Numbered from the stretch's first letter, positions 17,575 through 26,694 are shown. The stretch is DNA of 64,000 bases from Planctomycetota bacterium (GCA_020638855.1 JACKHT010000004.1:62001-126000); one strand, 5' to 3'. Translations and numbers: made by a program. Notes: generated by a model from the sequence alone, not told the origin.

Positions 17575-19404
17575 TTAGTCTCCAGCAGCGCACTCCAGGT
17601 ACACGTGGAAGCAGGTGCCTTTCCCCACCCGACTCTCCACACCGACGCGCCCTTGCATGGCCTGAACCTGGTGCTTCACGATGGAAAGCCCCAGGCCGGT
17701 CCCCCCCACCTCGTTGGATCGGGCTTTGTCGACCCGGTAGAAGCGCTCGAAGATGCGGTCTTGATCGCCAACCGGGATCCCAACCCCCGTATCGCGCACC
17801 ATGAGGTGGGCTTTTCCGCCCTCTTCCCGGCGCAGGACGATGTCGATCCGGCCTTGGGCGGGTGTGTACTTGACCGCGTTGGAAAGCAGGTTCTCCAGAA
17901 CTTGGGCCAGGCCCCGTTCTTCGCCCCAAACCACACAAGGCGTGCTGGGGAGATCGCAGTGAACCTCCAAGTGGGCCCGTTCGACTTGCTCTTCGAAGAC
18001 CTGGCAGGTCTCTGCGATCAGCGCGCCCAAGTCCACTTGAGTTCGCACCAGGCGCCCTTCTTGGTTCTCGATGCGCGCTAGGCTCAACAGGTCGAACACC
18101 AAGTCGCTCAAGCGGTCGACGTTGTTCTGAATCTTCTCCAGGAAGCGCACGTTGTGGTCCGGGTCGTGGACGGCACCTTCCAACAGGGTCTCGACGTAGC
18201 CGCGGATCGAGGTCAGCGGGGTTTTGAGTTCGTGGCTGACGTTGGCCACAAAGTCCCGCCGCACGCGCTCCAACTGGCGCAACTCGGTGATGTCTTCGAA
18301 CACCACGACGGCGCCGGTAGCACGATCGATCTTGAAGTGGTGGGCTTTGGCCACCAACCGCCGCTCGCCCCCCTGGCCGGCAAACACCAGCTCTCTTTGG
18401 ACCACGTGGTCGGCCTTGCGGGCCTGGGAGATCAGCTCCACCAAACCCGGCATGTGGACGGCATCCCACAGTTTGCGGCCTTCGGCCTGGGTCTCGGAAT
18501 ATCCAAAAAGCATCCCGGCGGCACGATTCGAAAAGGAGATGCGATCGTCCTCGCCGACGGCCAGCACTCCCTCCGCCATGCCGGCCAACATGGCGCTCAA
18601 TCGGCCCCGTTCGGCCGATAGTCGGTCGACCCGCGAGCGCACCTCTAGGCCCAAACCGTTCAAAGCCCGCCCCAAATCCCCCAGCTCGTCATCGGGCAGG
18701 TCGAGGATGCGCTGCTCGTAGTTGCCTTCTTGGAAGGCCCTAGCCGCCTCCGTCATTTCCGCGAGCGGCGATGTCATACGGCGAGCCCCCCAATAGCCGA
18801 GCAGCAAAGCTGCCAGCGCTGCCAGGGTCGCGGACAAGGCCGTCCGGGCGAGGATCTGCCGCGGGGTTGCCAGGTTTTCATTGGCGCGCACCGAGACCCG
18901 CACCACTCCGTGTCGCTCGGAACGGGGGTCTTTCACGTACGCGGCATAAAGGGCGTCTGCACCTAGCGTCCGCCCAAACCGCTGGGAGACACCCACCCCC
19001 GCAACCAAGGCCTCCTGCACCTCCGGCCGGCCACGGTGGTTTTCCATGGCCGCAGGATCTTCCGCCGTATCGAGCAACACCAGGCCGTCACGCCGGATGA
19101 AGGTCACGCGGATCTCGTTGGTATCCGCCATGGAGCGGACCTGATCCAGCACGCCCTCCGGGGGCACGCCTACCGCCCAGCCGGGGTAGTCGTTCAGCGC
19201 GTAGGGCGAAAGCAGGACGCATTGGTCCCTGAGCGACTCGACCTTCGCATCCCACTGGGAACGCTCGACGTAGCGCCCCACAAAGTAGGCCGAAACGAGT
19301 GTCGTGATGACGACGAGGATGGCGTAGGAGCCAAAGAGTTTCCAGAAAAAGCGCGAACGGAACAAAGCAAAGGACTCCCAGAGGACTCCCAAAGGATGGG
19401 TCAA
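17575..19404 (-). CDS. phoR: Phosphate regulon sensor histidine kinase PhoR
   Basis: A 609-residue membrane kinase. Segments in order: TM helix 22-43, extracytoplasmic sensor region about 45-187, TM helix 188-206, HAMP about 207-260, PAS about 270-375, then HisKA with FVANVSHELKTPLTS (phospho-acceptor His391), and the ATPase domain with LENLLSNAVKYTP and DTGVGIP. The order is that of PhoR/PhoP-type kinases. No ATG begins the frame. TTG 19404 gives the listed form, while TTG 19365 has GGGAG nine bases before it and still keeps the first membrane helix. It starts 26 bases after the phoB stop and is followed by the pst promoter. Confidence 0.93.
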   Translation of the reverse strand: MTHPLGVLWESFALFRSRFFWKLFGSYAILVVITTLVSAYFVGRYVERSQWDAKVESLRDQCVLLSPYALNDYPGWAVGVPPEGVLDQVRSMADTNEIRVTFIRRDGLVLLDTAEDPAAMENHRGRPEVQEALVAGVGVSQRFGRTLGADALYAAYVKDPRSERHGVVRVSVRANENLATPRQILARTALSATLAALAALLLGYWGARRMTSPLAEMTEAARAFQEGNYEQRILDLPDDELGDLGRALNGLGLEVRSRVDRLSAERGRLSAMLAGMAEGVLAVGEDDRISFSNRAAGMLFGYSETQAEGRKLWDAVHMPGLVELISQARKADHVVQRELVFAGQGGERRLVAKAHHFKIDRATGAVVVFEDITELRQLERVRRDFVANVSHELKTPLTSIRGYVETLLEGAVHDPDHNVRFLEKIQNNVDRLSDLVFDLLSLARIENQEGRLVRTQVDLGALIAETCQVFEEQVERAHLEVHCDLPSTPCVVWGEERGLAQVLENLLSNAVKYTPAQGRIDIVLRREEGGKAHLMVRDTGVGIPVGDQDRIFERFYRVDKARSNEVGGTGLGLSIVKHQVQAMQGRVGVESRVGKGTCFHVYLECAAGD

Positions 19405-19430
19405 ATCTGGGCCAAATCGGCCCGGATCCG

Positions 19431-20144
19431 TCAGTCCTTTATCTTATAGCCCACGCCTCGCACGGTCTTGACCAGATCGGAATAGGGCTCGAGTTTCTTA
19501 CGGATGGCGCTGACATGCACATCCACGTTCCGATCGGAGATGTGGGCCTCTCCTCCCGTGATGAATTCGACCAGCTCATCGCGGGCAAAAACCCGGCCGG
19601 GGGAGCTGCCTAGAGCCCAAAGTAGGCGGAACTCGGCGCGGGTGAACTCCACCAGGCGATCGTCGACCGTAACCTCGTGGCGGGGTCGATCGAGGACCAC
19701 GCCGCCGAATTCCAGGCGAGCCTTTTCGTGTTCGCTGCTGGACTGGCCGCGGCGCAGTACCGCGCGAACCCGCGCCAATAGCTCGCGCGGGCTGAAGGGC
19801 TTCGACAGATAGTCATCGGCGCCCATCTCCAAACCGCTGACCACATCGCTTTCCTCAGCTTTGGCGGTCACCATCAGCACCGGCGTCGAGGACAAGTCGC
19901 TGTCGCGCTTCAAACGGCGGCACACTTCGAGCCCATCCACCCCGGGCAGCATCAGATCGAGCAGGATCAAGTCCGGCCGGTAGCGACGGGCTTCGTGCAA
20001 GCCACTATCGCCATCGCGGGCAACTCGCACGCGGAACCCTTCCTTCGTTAAGTTGTACTGCAGCAACTCAACGATGTCCGCATCGTCTTCAATGATCAGG
20101 ATGGTCGATTGTTTCATCACGGCTGGCCTGGCTAGCGCTTCCAT
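19431..20144 (-). CDS. phoB: Phosphate regulon response regulator PhoB/PhoP (OmpR family)
   Basis: A receiver domain followed by a winged-helix DNA-binding domain. Numbering from the internal Met at 20117, the receiver has the acidic pair E10/D11, phospho-acceptor D54 in LILLDLMLPG and K106 in DDYLSKPFS. The winged helix ends with VDVHVSAIRKKLEPYSDLVKTVRGVGYKI. ATG 20144 gives nine extra N-terminal residues and is listed because a TAGTCT -10 lies eight bases before it, beneath a PHO box. ATG 20117 is the start expected from family alignment. It is cotranscribed with phoR and is probably the regulator of the pst genes and of its own promoter. Confidence 0.94.
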   Translation of the reverse strand: MEALARPAVMKQSTILIIEDDADIVELLQYNLTKEGFRVRVARDGDSGLHEARRYRPDLILLDLMLPGVDGLEVCRRLKRDSDLSSTPVLMVTAKAEESDVVSGLEMGADDYLSKPFSPRELLARVRAVLRRGQSSSEHEKARLEFGGVVLDRPRHEVTVDDRLVEFTRAEFRLLWALGSSPGRVFARDELVEFITGGEAHISDRNVDVHVSAIRKKLEPYSDLVKTVRGVGYKIKD

Positions 20145-20152
20145 GGCAGCGA

Positions 20153-20195
20153 AGACTAGCGAACGGCGCTAAGGGAATGTTAAGGAAGCGTGACT
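20153..20195 (-). promoter_or_regulatory. PHO box array and -10 of phoBR
   Basis: On the minus strand AGTCACG, CTTAACA and CTTAGCG are spaced every 11 bases (20195-20167). The middle unit matches the TTAACA consensus and the outer two are weaker. Eight bases on is TAGTCT (20158-20153), then eight bases to ATG 20144. The arrangement copies the one before pstS and implies autoregulation of phoBR. Confidence 0.65.
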
Positions 20196-20218
20196 TCCGT
20201 GTGGCACGCAAAGCCCCC

Positions 20219-21274
20219 TCAGCCCATGCCATCCGAAATCCAAGAACGGAGCACAAGGATCTCCGCTACCGCGCAGGCGGTCATGGCCGCTGCCGTCAGG
20301 ATCCCCACAAAGAGGATGCGGGGCCCCACCCGAACCAGGCTGGGCAAGTAAATTCCCATGCCCACCGCGGCCATCACGGCGGTCAGGACGAACTTGCCGA
20401 CCTGTTGCAGGCTCTTCCAAATGGGCGCCCCTTCGCTCCAGGGGGTCGTCATGGCCCAATCCACCGCCCCCACGCTGCGCAGGATGCCCGCCACGACAAA
20501 CAACCACAGGAACCCGGGCACCTTGGCCTTGCTCGACCCCGCGCCCTCGGCTTTCCCGCGCCGCGACCAAATCAGGGCCAAGAGCAACACGGTCGGCATC
20601 AAGAGCGCCACGCGTAGCAGTTTGTAGAGGGTTGCCAAACGCAAAGCATGCTCCCCAAACGCCTCACCCGCCGCGACCGCCTGGGGCACCGCATGCACGG
20701 TCATTCCAGCCAGCATGCCCCCAAAGCCGCCGTCGATGCCCGTCCAGTTCCCCAAAGGCGGCAAGACGAAGACCATCAGTAGCCCCAACAAGTTGATCAC
20801 CGCCAAACTCAGAGCCAGGTCTTCTTCTTCGGGCTGCACCACCGGCGCAACCGCCATGATGGCGCTGTTGCCACAAACCGCCGTGCCCGCACCGATCAAC
20901 ATCGACGTGCGCACGTCGAGGCCAAAGAGGCGCCCGAACAACCCCGCGCTACCGAATGCCACCAACATCGCCACCACGACCGCCACCAACCCCCAGCCCA
21001 GCACGTCCGCTTTCCAAAGGTCGGTCAGGCTCAAGCCGAAACCAATCAACACGATCGCATAGGGAATGCCGTGCTTGACGATGGCTTTCGAGGCAGCCAG
21101 AACCCTGGGACGCACTCCAGGCAGGTGCACCAAGACCGCTCCCAAAACCAGAGCCAAGACCGAGGCCCCGGGGATCCATGGGGAGTCTCCCAACTGCGGA
21201 CGCGCCCAATCCGAAAGCGCGGCGATGGCAAAACACAGGACCCAAACGAGGGGAGTGACGAGGCGAGGCGGCAT
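20219..21274 (-). CDS. YeiH/UPF0324 family membrane protein (putative sulfate exporter family)
   Basis: A 351-residue polytopic membrane protein with about ten hydrophobic segments. The family signature is the loop GAGTAVCGNSAIMAV near residue 130, together with the later segment GGFGGMLAGMTVHAVPQAVAAG. Members are annotated as putative sulfate exporters, without strong biochemical proof. ATG 21274 is the internal Met; the longer frame begins with TTG two codons earlier. It ends 24 bases from the phoB promoter array and points toward the phosphate module, but it is probably a separate unit. Confidence 0.85.
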   Translation of the reverse strand: MPPRLVTPLVWVLCFAIAALSDWARPQLGDSPWIPGASVLALVLGAVLVHLPGVRPRVLAASKAIVKHGIPYAIVLIGFGLSLTDLWKADVLGWGLVAVVVAMLVAFGSAGLFGRLFGLDVRTSMLIGAGTAVCGNSAIMAVAPVVQPEEEDLALSLAVINLLGLLMVFVLPPLGNWTGIDGGFGGMLAGMTVHAVPQAVAAGEAFGEHALRLATLYKLLRVALLMPTVLLLALIWSRRGKAEGAGSSKAKVPGFLWLFVVAGILRSVGAVDWAMTTPWSEGAPIWKSLQQVGKFVLTAVMAAVGMGIYLPSLVRVGPRILFVGILTAAAMTACAVAEILVLRSWISDGMG

Positions 21275-21379
21275 GGGCAAGGAAGCTTAAGGCTCGCACC
21301 TCACCTCCCAACCAAAAAGCGAAGATTCCTGGACCGGGGCCATTCAGTGCGAGCAAGCCCGAACCGAACCCATCGCAAA

Positions 21380-22474
21380 TCAGCCACCCGACTCGGCCCG
21401 TAGGCCAAAGAAGGCCGCACCTTCGAGCGCGGGGGCAATCTGCGGGTTGATCAGCATGCTACGCACCGCCCAAAGCTCGGGGAAGATGCGGTACTTGAGC
21501 GCGGTTTGGTCGAGGTAGTCCACCCCTGCTGTACCACCGGTTCCCGTGCGCCGACCGATGATGCGCTCGACCATGCGCGCATGGCGCTGGCGGAAGATCA
21601 CGAACAGCTGTTCGAAGCCAAGGATTCCTTCGAGCACGCGGTGCGGCCACGTGAGCAGCGGTTCTTCGGGATAGGTCTCGATGAAGAGGATCGCTGCACG
21701 GATGCGCCCCAAACGCTCGTCGTCGGGCAACAGAAAGTCCCGCACGCTTTGGCGTTCGCGGTCGTAGAGCGCCTTCAAGCGTCCACCATCGGCCCCCTTG
21801 CTGGCCACCGTTTGTGCGTGGGCCAGATTGGCATCCAGGTCGCGCGAATGGGCGGCGAGGTATTGCTCGACGAATTCGCGATGGCTGCTGGCATGGTGAT
21901 GGGCGCCACCAATCGGCGTGCGTTCGAGCCAACCGGCGACCGCATCTTTGAGGCTCGGCAGATCTTCCAACTGCTTGGCCACGCGGCGTGAGGCTTCGGT
22001 CTCGACCCCACCCTGTCCACGCAGCGCAGCGAGGTGGCTGCCCTCGGTTCCGAACGGAATCCGTTCGGACTCCTCGAGCCCCAAGAGAATCTCGATTTGT
22101 CGCAATTGGGCACTTTGGAAGCCACTCGCGGGCATCAACTTGCTGCGAAACTTCAGGTACGCGCGGGGTGGCAGCGTCTCCATGACTTCCCAGTGTTGGT
22201 TGCCCACGCGCAAGATCGTCGCGCAACGCTCCAAGCGGGTCACCACATCGATCATGTCTTCGTTGGTGAGGATTTCCGCCTTGAACCGATTCCGAATCGC
22301 GATCAGCTCGCGCAGCACGATCTTGAACCACAGCTCAAAGACTTGGTGCACGGTGATGAAGAGCACTTCTTCGTTCTCGAGCTGGCTGTCATCGCCGTCG
22401 AGCCCCCCTTGGAGCCCAAGGAGCCGATCGACTTCGATGTAATCCCAGTAGTAGGTAGGCCGTGCCGCTGTCAT
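21380..22474 (-). CDS. kynA: Tryptophan 2,3-dioxygenase
   Basis: A 364-residue heme dioxygenase that opens tryptophan to N-formylkynurenine, the first step of the kynurenine route. The family blocks are clear: YWDYIEVDRLLGLQ, VLFITVHQVFELWFK (distal-side His), FRSKLMPASGFQSAQLR and the late segment GTGGTAGVDYLDQTA. It is longer than short bacterial forms (about 280), with an expanded middle. ATG 22474 fits the family start and has TAGTCT seven bases upstream. Other kynurenine genes are not in the window. It diverges from bioB across 84 bases. Confidence 0.93.
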   Translation of the reverse strand: MTAARPTYYWDYIEVDRLLGLQGGLDGDDSQLENEEVLFITVHQVFELWFKIVLRELIAIRNRFKAEILTNEDMIDVVTRLERCATILRVGNQHWEVMETLPPRAYLKFRSKLMPASGFQSAQLRQIEILLGLEESERIPFGTEGSHLAALRGQGGVETEASRRVAKQLEDLPSLKDAVAGWLERTPIGGAHHHASSHREFVEQYLAAHSRDLDANLAHAQTVASKGADGGRLKALYDRERQSVRDFLLPDDERLGRIRAAILFIETYPEEPLLTWPHRVLEGILGFEQLFVIFRQRHARMVERIIGRRTGTGGTAGVDYLDQTALKYRIFPELWAVRSMLINPQIAPALEGAAFFGLRAESGG

Positions 22475-22481
22475 GGGCCCC

Positions 22482-22487
22482 AGACTA
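22482..22487 (-). promoter_or_regulatory. -10 element of the tryptophan dioxygenase gene
   Basis: TAGTCT on the minus strand is followed by seven bases (GGGGCCC) and then ATG 22474. The distance suggests transcription starts at the start codon, giving a leaderless message. The adjoining inverted repeat (22488-22520) would overlap the -35 to -15 region of this promoter. Confidence 0.55.
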
Positions 22488-22520
22488 CCAGGAAAAAAGG
22501 CCATCGAAAGCCTTTCCTGG
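22488..22520. promoter_or_regulatory. Inverted repeat between kynA and bioB
   Basis: CCAGGAAA at the left and TTTCCTGG at the right are complementary, and inside them GGC pairs with GCC. Three extra A bases form a bulge in the left arm. The repeat lies upstream of both divergent genes and abuts the kynA -10. It could be an operator for a repressor of either gene. It does not match the known BirA operator. Confidence 0.5.
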
Positions 22521-22545
22521 CCTGCCCGACCGGCTGAGGCCCTGC

Positions 22546-22551
22546 TAGAAT
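22546..22551 (+). promoter_or_regulatory. -10 element of the biotin operon
   Basis: TAGAAT is separated by seven bases (CCTCGCC) from the bioB ATG at 22559. It is the best match in the window to a -10 box followed immediately by a coding region, and no Shine-Dalgarno sequence is present. Confidence 0.6.
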
Positions 22552-22558
22552 CCTCGCC

Positions 22559-23530
22559 ATGACGCCCAGCAGCCCCACCGCGCAAGCTCAAACCCACCGG
22601 ACTCTTGAGCAGGTGCAAGCGCTCTTGCAACGCCCCCTCTTGGACTTGGTCTTCGAGGCCGCCAGCGTGCACCGCCAGCACCATGACCCGCGCAAGATCC
22701 AGTGCAGCCAACTGCTCTCGATCAAGACCGGAGCTTGCCCCGAAGACTGCGGCTACTGCTCGCAAAGCGCCCACCACAACACGGGCTTGGAGCGCGAGAA
22801 GCTGCTGCAAGTGGACCGCGTCCTGGAGGAGGCCCGCGAGGCCAAGCAAGGGGGCGCCGACCGCTTTTGCATGGGCGCCGCCTGGCGCAACGTGCGCGAC
22901 GGCAAGGAATTCGACGCAGTCTTGGAGATGGTCAAGGGCGTCAAAGACCTGGGCCTCGAGGCCTGCGTCACCCTAGGCATGCTCAACACCGAGCAAGCGC
23001 TGCGGCTCAAGGAAGCGGGCCTCGACTACTACAACCACAACCTGGACACCGGTCCCAGCTACTACGACCAAGTCACCAGCACGCGCTGCTACCAGGATCG
23101 CCTCGATACGCTGCAATCGGTGCGCAATGCAGGGCTTGCGGTGTGCTGCGGCGGGATCTTGGGCATGGGCGAATCGCTCCAGGACCGTGCCGAACTGCTC
23201 TTGGAGCTCGCTGGCCTCGACCCGCAACCCGAAAGCGTCCCGGTCAACCGCTTGGTGCCGGTCGAAGGAACCCCGCTCGGCCATGTGGAACCGATCGCGT
23301 GGCAAGAGTGGGTGGCGTTCATCGCCGCCACCCGGATCTTGATCCCCAAGACCACCATCCGCCTCTCCGCTGGCCGCCAAGAGCTGCCCGAGGCCGCCCA
23401 AGCGCTGTGTTTCCTAGCCGGCGCCAACTCGATCTTCGTGGGCGACAAACTGCTCACCACGCCCAACCCCGAGCCCGGGAGCGACGCCGCCATGCTCCGC
23501 AGCCTGGGCCTGCTTGCGGTGGGAGAGTGA
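22559..23530 (+). CDS. bioB: Biotin synthase BioB
   Basis: A radical SAM enzyme of 323 residues that inserts sulfur into dethiobiotin. The [4Fe-4S] cluster motif is C60-PEDCGYC-67. The family blocks YNHNLDTGPSYYDQV, GGILGMGESLQDR, and RLSAGRQELPEAAQALCFLAGANSIF with its conserved Arg follow. It is the first gene of a three-gene biotin operon. The next reading frame begins four bases after its stop. The likely leaderless start is described with its -10 element. Confidence 0.96.
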   Translation: MTPSSPTAQAQTHRTLEQVQALLQRPLLDLVFEAASVHRQHHDPRKIQCSQLLSIKTGACPEDCGYCSQSAHHNTGLEREKLLQVDRVLEEAREAKQGGADRFCMGAAWRNVRDGKEFDAVLEMVKGVKDLGLEACVTLGMLNTEQALRLKEAGLDYYNHNLDTGPSYYDQVTSTRCYQDRLDTLQSVRNAGLAVCCGGILGMGESLQDRAELLLELAGLDPQPESVPVNRLVPVEGTPLGHVEPIAWQEWVAFIAATRILIPKTTIRLSAGRQELPEAAQALCFLAGANSIFVGDKLLTTPNPEPGSDAAMLRSLGLLAVGE

Positions 23531-23534
23531 CCCC

Positions 23535-25349
23535 ATGCTGCCCCCCATCGAGCGCGAATGGCAAGCGGCGCTCGAGCGCCTAGACCAGGAGCACATGGGG
23601 CGCCAGTTGGTGGCCCAACCCGAAGGTGCGGACTTCCTGACCAACGACGTGTTGGGTCTGTCGCAGCACCCAGCCGTCCGCCAAGCCGCGGCCCAGGCCG
23701 CTAGTCTGTACGGCGTGGGAGCGCGCGCTTCGCGGCTCTTGGGCGGCGACCACGGGCTTCTGCTCCAGGCCGAAGCGGCCGCTGCCGCTTGGATCGGAAC
23801 CCCCGCCGCCTTGCTGTTTCCGACTGGATTCCAAGCCAACCTGGGCCTGTTGGGCGCCTTGGCAGGCCCCGCTGACGTTTTGCTCTCGGACGAGCTCAAC
23901 CACGCCTCGCTGATCGACGGAGCCAAACTCAGCGGCGCCCGAGTCGTGGTGTACGACCACGCCACCCTGGATCGCTTGCGCGACGCCCTCAAGGCCAACC
24001 TGTCCGCACACCGCCGATGGGTCGTCACCGAAAGCCTCTTCAGCATGGACGGCGACATGGCACCGTTGGCCGCCATCGTCGAATTGTGCCGGACCTACGA
24101 CGCGCGCCTGATCGTCGATGAAGCCCACGCGGCCGGACTGGTCGGGCCGCAAGGACGGGGCGCCTGCGCCACGCTTGCGGATGCGGACGACGTGCTCATC
24201 GCGCGGGTGGTGACCGGCGGCAAGGCCCTGGGGGTGGCCGGGGCGTTCGTGCTGGGCAGCGAAGTGCTCCGCCGCTGGTTGTTGCATCGGGCACGCGCGT
24301 TCGTCTACACCACCGGCATCCCCCTACCCCTGGCGGCCGCCTTGACCGCGGCCATCGAACTCGTTCCGAGCCTCGATGCCGAACGGGCGCGGGTCTTGCA
24401 GGGAGCCCGCCGGCTTGCCCTGGCATTGGAACTGCCCGAGCCCGCCGGCGCCGTCGTTCCGATCCCGTGCGGTCCCGCCCAAGTCGCGCTCGAGCTGGCT
24501 CGCACCCTGCGCCAGCAAGGCTTGTCCTTGCACGCTGTTCGCCCACCCACGGTGCCCGAGGGTTCTTCGCGCCTGCGGGTGGTCCTGCACCACGATTGGA
24601 GCGAGCCCTCCTTGGAGCGCCTGATCGAAGCCGTTCGAACGGCGCGGATGGTGGGGACCCAAACCAAGGCTTCCGGCCCTAGGCCCAAGCCCTGGGTGGT
24701 GGTGGGCACCGACACCGACGTGGGCAAGACGATCACCAGCGCGATCCTCGTGCACCTTGCTGCGCGCGAGGGGCCGGTGTTCTATTGGAAGCCGATCCAA
24801 AGCGGGCTGCCGTCGGATACGGAAACCCTGCGGGCGCTGTGTACGGACTGCCAACTCACCTGCCTACCCCCGGGCATCGAGTTTTCGCTACCCAAAAGCC
24901 CCGATCAAGCGGCTGCTGCCGAAGGCCGAACGATCCAGGAAGCGCGCATCCAACGCCAACTCGAACAGCATCTGTCCACCACACCGGGGCCTTGGATTGT
25001 CGAAACCGCCGGCGGACTCCTGGTGCCCTGGAACGACCACTTTCAGAACCTCGATTGGCTGGCTCAAATCCGACCGAAGATCGCGTTGGTGGCCCGCTCG
25101 GGATTGGGGACGTTGAATCACACCCAACTCAGCTTGCGCGCGCTGGCCCAGGCGCGGCTGGCTCCAGACGTTGTGTTCCTGGTGGGTCCCCCGCACCGTG
25201 ACAACCGCGAATTCCTGGCGCGCCAGGTGGCTTGCCCGGTCCTGGAGATTCCTTGGCTGGAGTCCTTGGATGCGGCCCATTTGGCGGAATTCGCCTCCAC
25301 CCTCGACCGCTCCTGGTTCGATGCCGCGCGCATCCCGACGACCCCATGA
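23535..25349 (+). CDS. Fused BioF-BioD: 8-amino-7-oxononanoate synthase / dethiobiotin synthetase
   Basis: A 604-residue fusion of two consecutive biotin-pathway enzymes. Residues 1 to about 370 are the PLP-dependent KAPA synthase, with LFPTGFQANLG, the aspartate motif DEAHAAGLVGPQGRG and the PLP lysine in VTGGKALGVAGAFV (K230). After a short Gly/Pro/Lys linker (about 375-388), residues about 388-604 are the ATP-dependent dethiobiotin synthetase, with P-loop G391-TDTDVGKT-399, the WKPIQSG substrate loop, and VETAGGLLVPWND. Both halves keep their catalytic residues. BioA acts between the two steps and is encoded by the next gene, whose ATG overlaps this stop. I see no stop or frameshift between the halves. 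Confidence 0.93.
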   Translation: MLPPIEREWQAALERLDQEHMGRQLVAQPEGADFLTNDVLGLSQHPAVRQAAAQAASLYGVGARASRLLGGDHGLLLQAEAAAAAWIGTPAALLFPTGFQANLGLLGALAGPADVLLSDELNHASLIDGAKLSGARVVVYDHATLDRLRDALKANLSAHRRWVVTESLFSMDGDMAPLAAIVELCRTYDARLIVDEAHAAGLVGPQGRGACATLADADDVLIARVVTGGKALGVAGAFVLGSEVLRRWLLHRARAFVYTTGIPLPLAAALTAAIELVPSLDAERARVLQGARRLALALELPEPAGAVVPIPCGPAQVALELARTLRQQGLSLHAVRPPTVPEGSSRLRVVLHHDWSEPSLERLIEAVRTARMVGTQTKASGPRPKPWVVVGTDTDVGKTITSAILVHLAAREGPVFYWKPIQSGLPSDTETLRALCTDCQLTCLPPGIEFSLPKSPDQAAAAEGRTIQEARIQRQLEQHLSTTPGPWIVETAGGLLVPWNDHFQNLDWLAQIRPKIALVARSGLGTLNHTQLSLRALAQARLAPDVVFLVGPPHRDNREFLARQVACPVLEIPWLESLDAAHLAEFASTLDRSWFDAARIPTTP

Positions 25350-26626
25350 ACGATTCCGATGAATCTCTGCTAGCCCGCGATCGGCGCTGGGTGTGGCACC
25401 CGTACACGCAACATGGCTTGAATCAGGAGCCCTTGGCCGTCGTTGGTGCACAAGGGGCGAGTCTGGAGCTGGCAAGCGGCCAAAAGCTGATCGATGGAAT
25501 TTCGAGCTGGTGGGCCACGCTGCATGGGCATGGGGAGCCGCGTTTGGTGCGAGCGGCACACGAACAAATGCAACGGCTCGACCACGTGCTGTTCGCTGGA
25601 ACGACGCATGAGCCCGCGGTGGCCCTCGCCGAGACCTTGGTGTCGATCGCGCCCCCCGGTCTCGAGCGGGTTTTCTATTCGGACAACGGGTCCACCGCCG
25701 TCGAAGTCGCACTCAAGATGGTGCTGCAATTCTTCGCCCAACACGGGCAAGCGCAGCGCCGCGTGTTCGTGGCGTTGGAGGGTGGCTACCACGGGGACAC
25801 CTTCGGTTCGATGTCCGTCGGCGATCCCAAACCGTTCTTTGAGCCCTTTGCGGGCCTTTTGTTCGAAAGCGTTCGCGTGGTGCCCGGTGCGGAAGCCTTG
25901 GAGCAGGCCTTGGTCCAACTGGGACCCCGGGCAGCGGGGGTCATTGTGGAGCCCTTGCTACAAGGCGCTGCCGGTATGCGCACCTATCCCGCCGCGTTCG
26001 TACGGGCAGCGCGCGAACGGTGTGACGCCCATGGTGTGATGCTGATTGCCGATGAGGTCATGACCGGTTTTGGCCGCACGGGAACCACCTTCGCCTGCGA
26101 GCAGGCGGGAATCACGCCCGACTTGCTGTGCCTTGCCAAGGGGTTGACCGGCGGCATGTTCCCCTTGGCCGCGACCCTGTGCCGCGAGTCCTTGTTCGAG
26201 GGGTTCCGTTCGACCGATCGGGCCCGAACCTTCTTCCATGGACACACCTTTACAGCCCACCCGGTTGGATGCGCCATCGCCCTCGAATCCGCTCGCCTGG
26301 GGGCCGAGCAGCGGGTACCCGCGCGGCTTGCGGCCTTAGGCAAGCGCGTCCATGAACGCCTGGCAGCGCTCCACGAGGCCCCACACGTGACCAACCTCCG
26401 CCAGCTTGGCGGCATGGTCGCCTTCGATCTCATCGAACCCTCCGGCGCAGATGCGGGCTACTTGAGTAAGCGGGGACCCCAGATCGGTCGTATCGCGGAG
26501 GAACACGGCGTTTTGCTGCGGCCCCTTGGCAATGTGGTCTACGCGCTGCCCCCGGCCTGTACGACCGAAGCCGAGGCCGACCAGATTGCCGAAGCGATGC
26601 TCGCCTGTGCCGCGCACTTCGCTTGA
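25346..26626 (+). CDS. bioA: Adenosylmethionine-8-amino-7-oxononanoate aminotransferase BioA
   Basis: A class III PLP aminotransferase of 426 residues that converts KAPA to DAPA using S-adenosylmethionine. It has VWHPYTQH near the N-terminus, SWWATLHGHG, YSDNGSTAVEVALKM, the aspartate region LIADEVMTGFGRTG, and PLP lysine K265 in LAKGLTGGMFPLA. The HPYTQ motif distinguishes BioA from other class III enzymes. The start overlaps the bioFD stop in ATGA, which indicates translational coupling. No bioC, bioH or birA is visible nearby. Confidence 0.95.
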   Translation: MNDSDESLLARDRRWVWHPYTQHGLNQEPLAVVGAQGASLELASGQKLIDGISSWWATLHGHGEPRLVRAAHEQMQRLDHVLFAGTTHEPAVALAETLVSIAPPGLERVFYSDNGSTAVEVALKMVLQFFAQHGQAQRRVFVALEGGYHGDTFGSMSVGDPKPFFEPFAGLLFESVRVVPGAEALEQALVQLGPRAAGVIVEPLLQGAAGMRTYPAAFVRAARERCDAHGVMLIADEVMTGFGRTGTTFACEQAGITPDLLCLAKGLTGGMFPLAATLCRESLFEGFRSTDRARTFFHGHTFTAHPVGCAIALESARLGAEQRVPARLAALGKRVHERLAALHEAPHVTNLRQLGGMVAFDLIEPSGADAGYLSKRGPQIGRIAEEHGVLLRPLGNVVYALPPACTTEAEADQIAEAMLACAAHFA

Positions 26627-26694
26627 AACCGGTCCGCCTGTCCACTACCCACCAGACTTCCCAAGCCGTTTGTGCCGGGTTCCTGCGCTTGGCG

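Noticed and set aside
22488..22520. BirA operator before bioB
   Set aside because: The known site has TTGTAAC-type arms, while this palindrome has CCAGGAAA arms.
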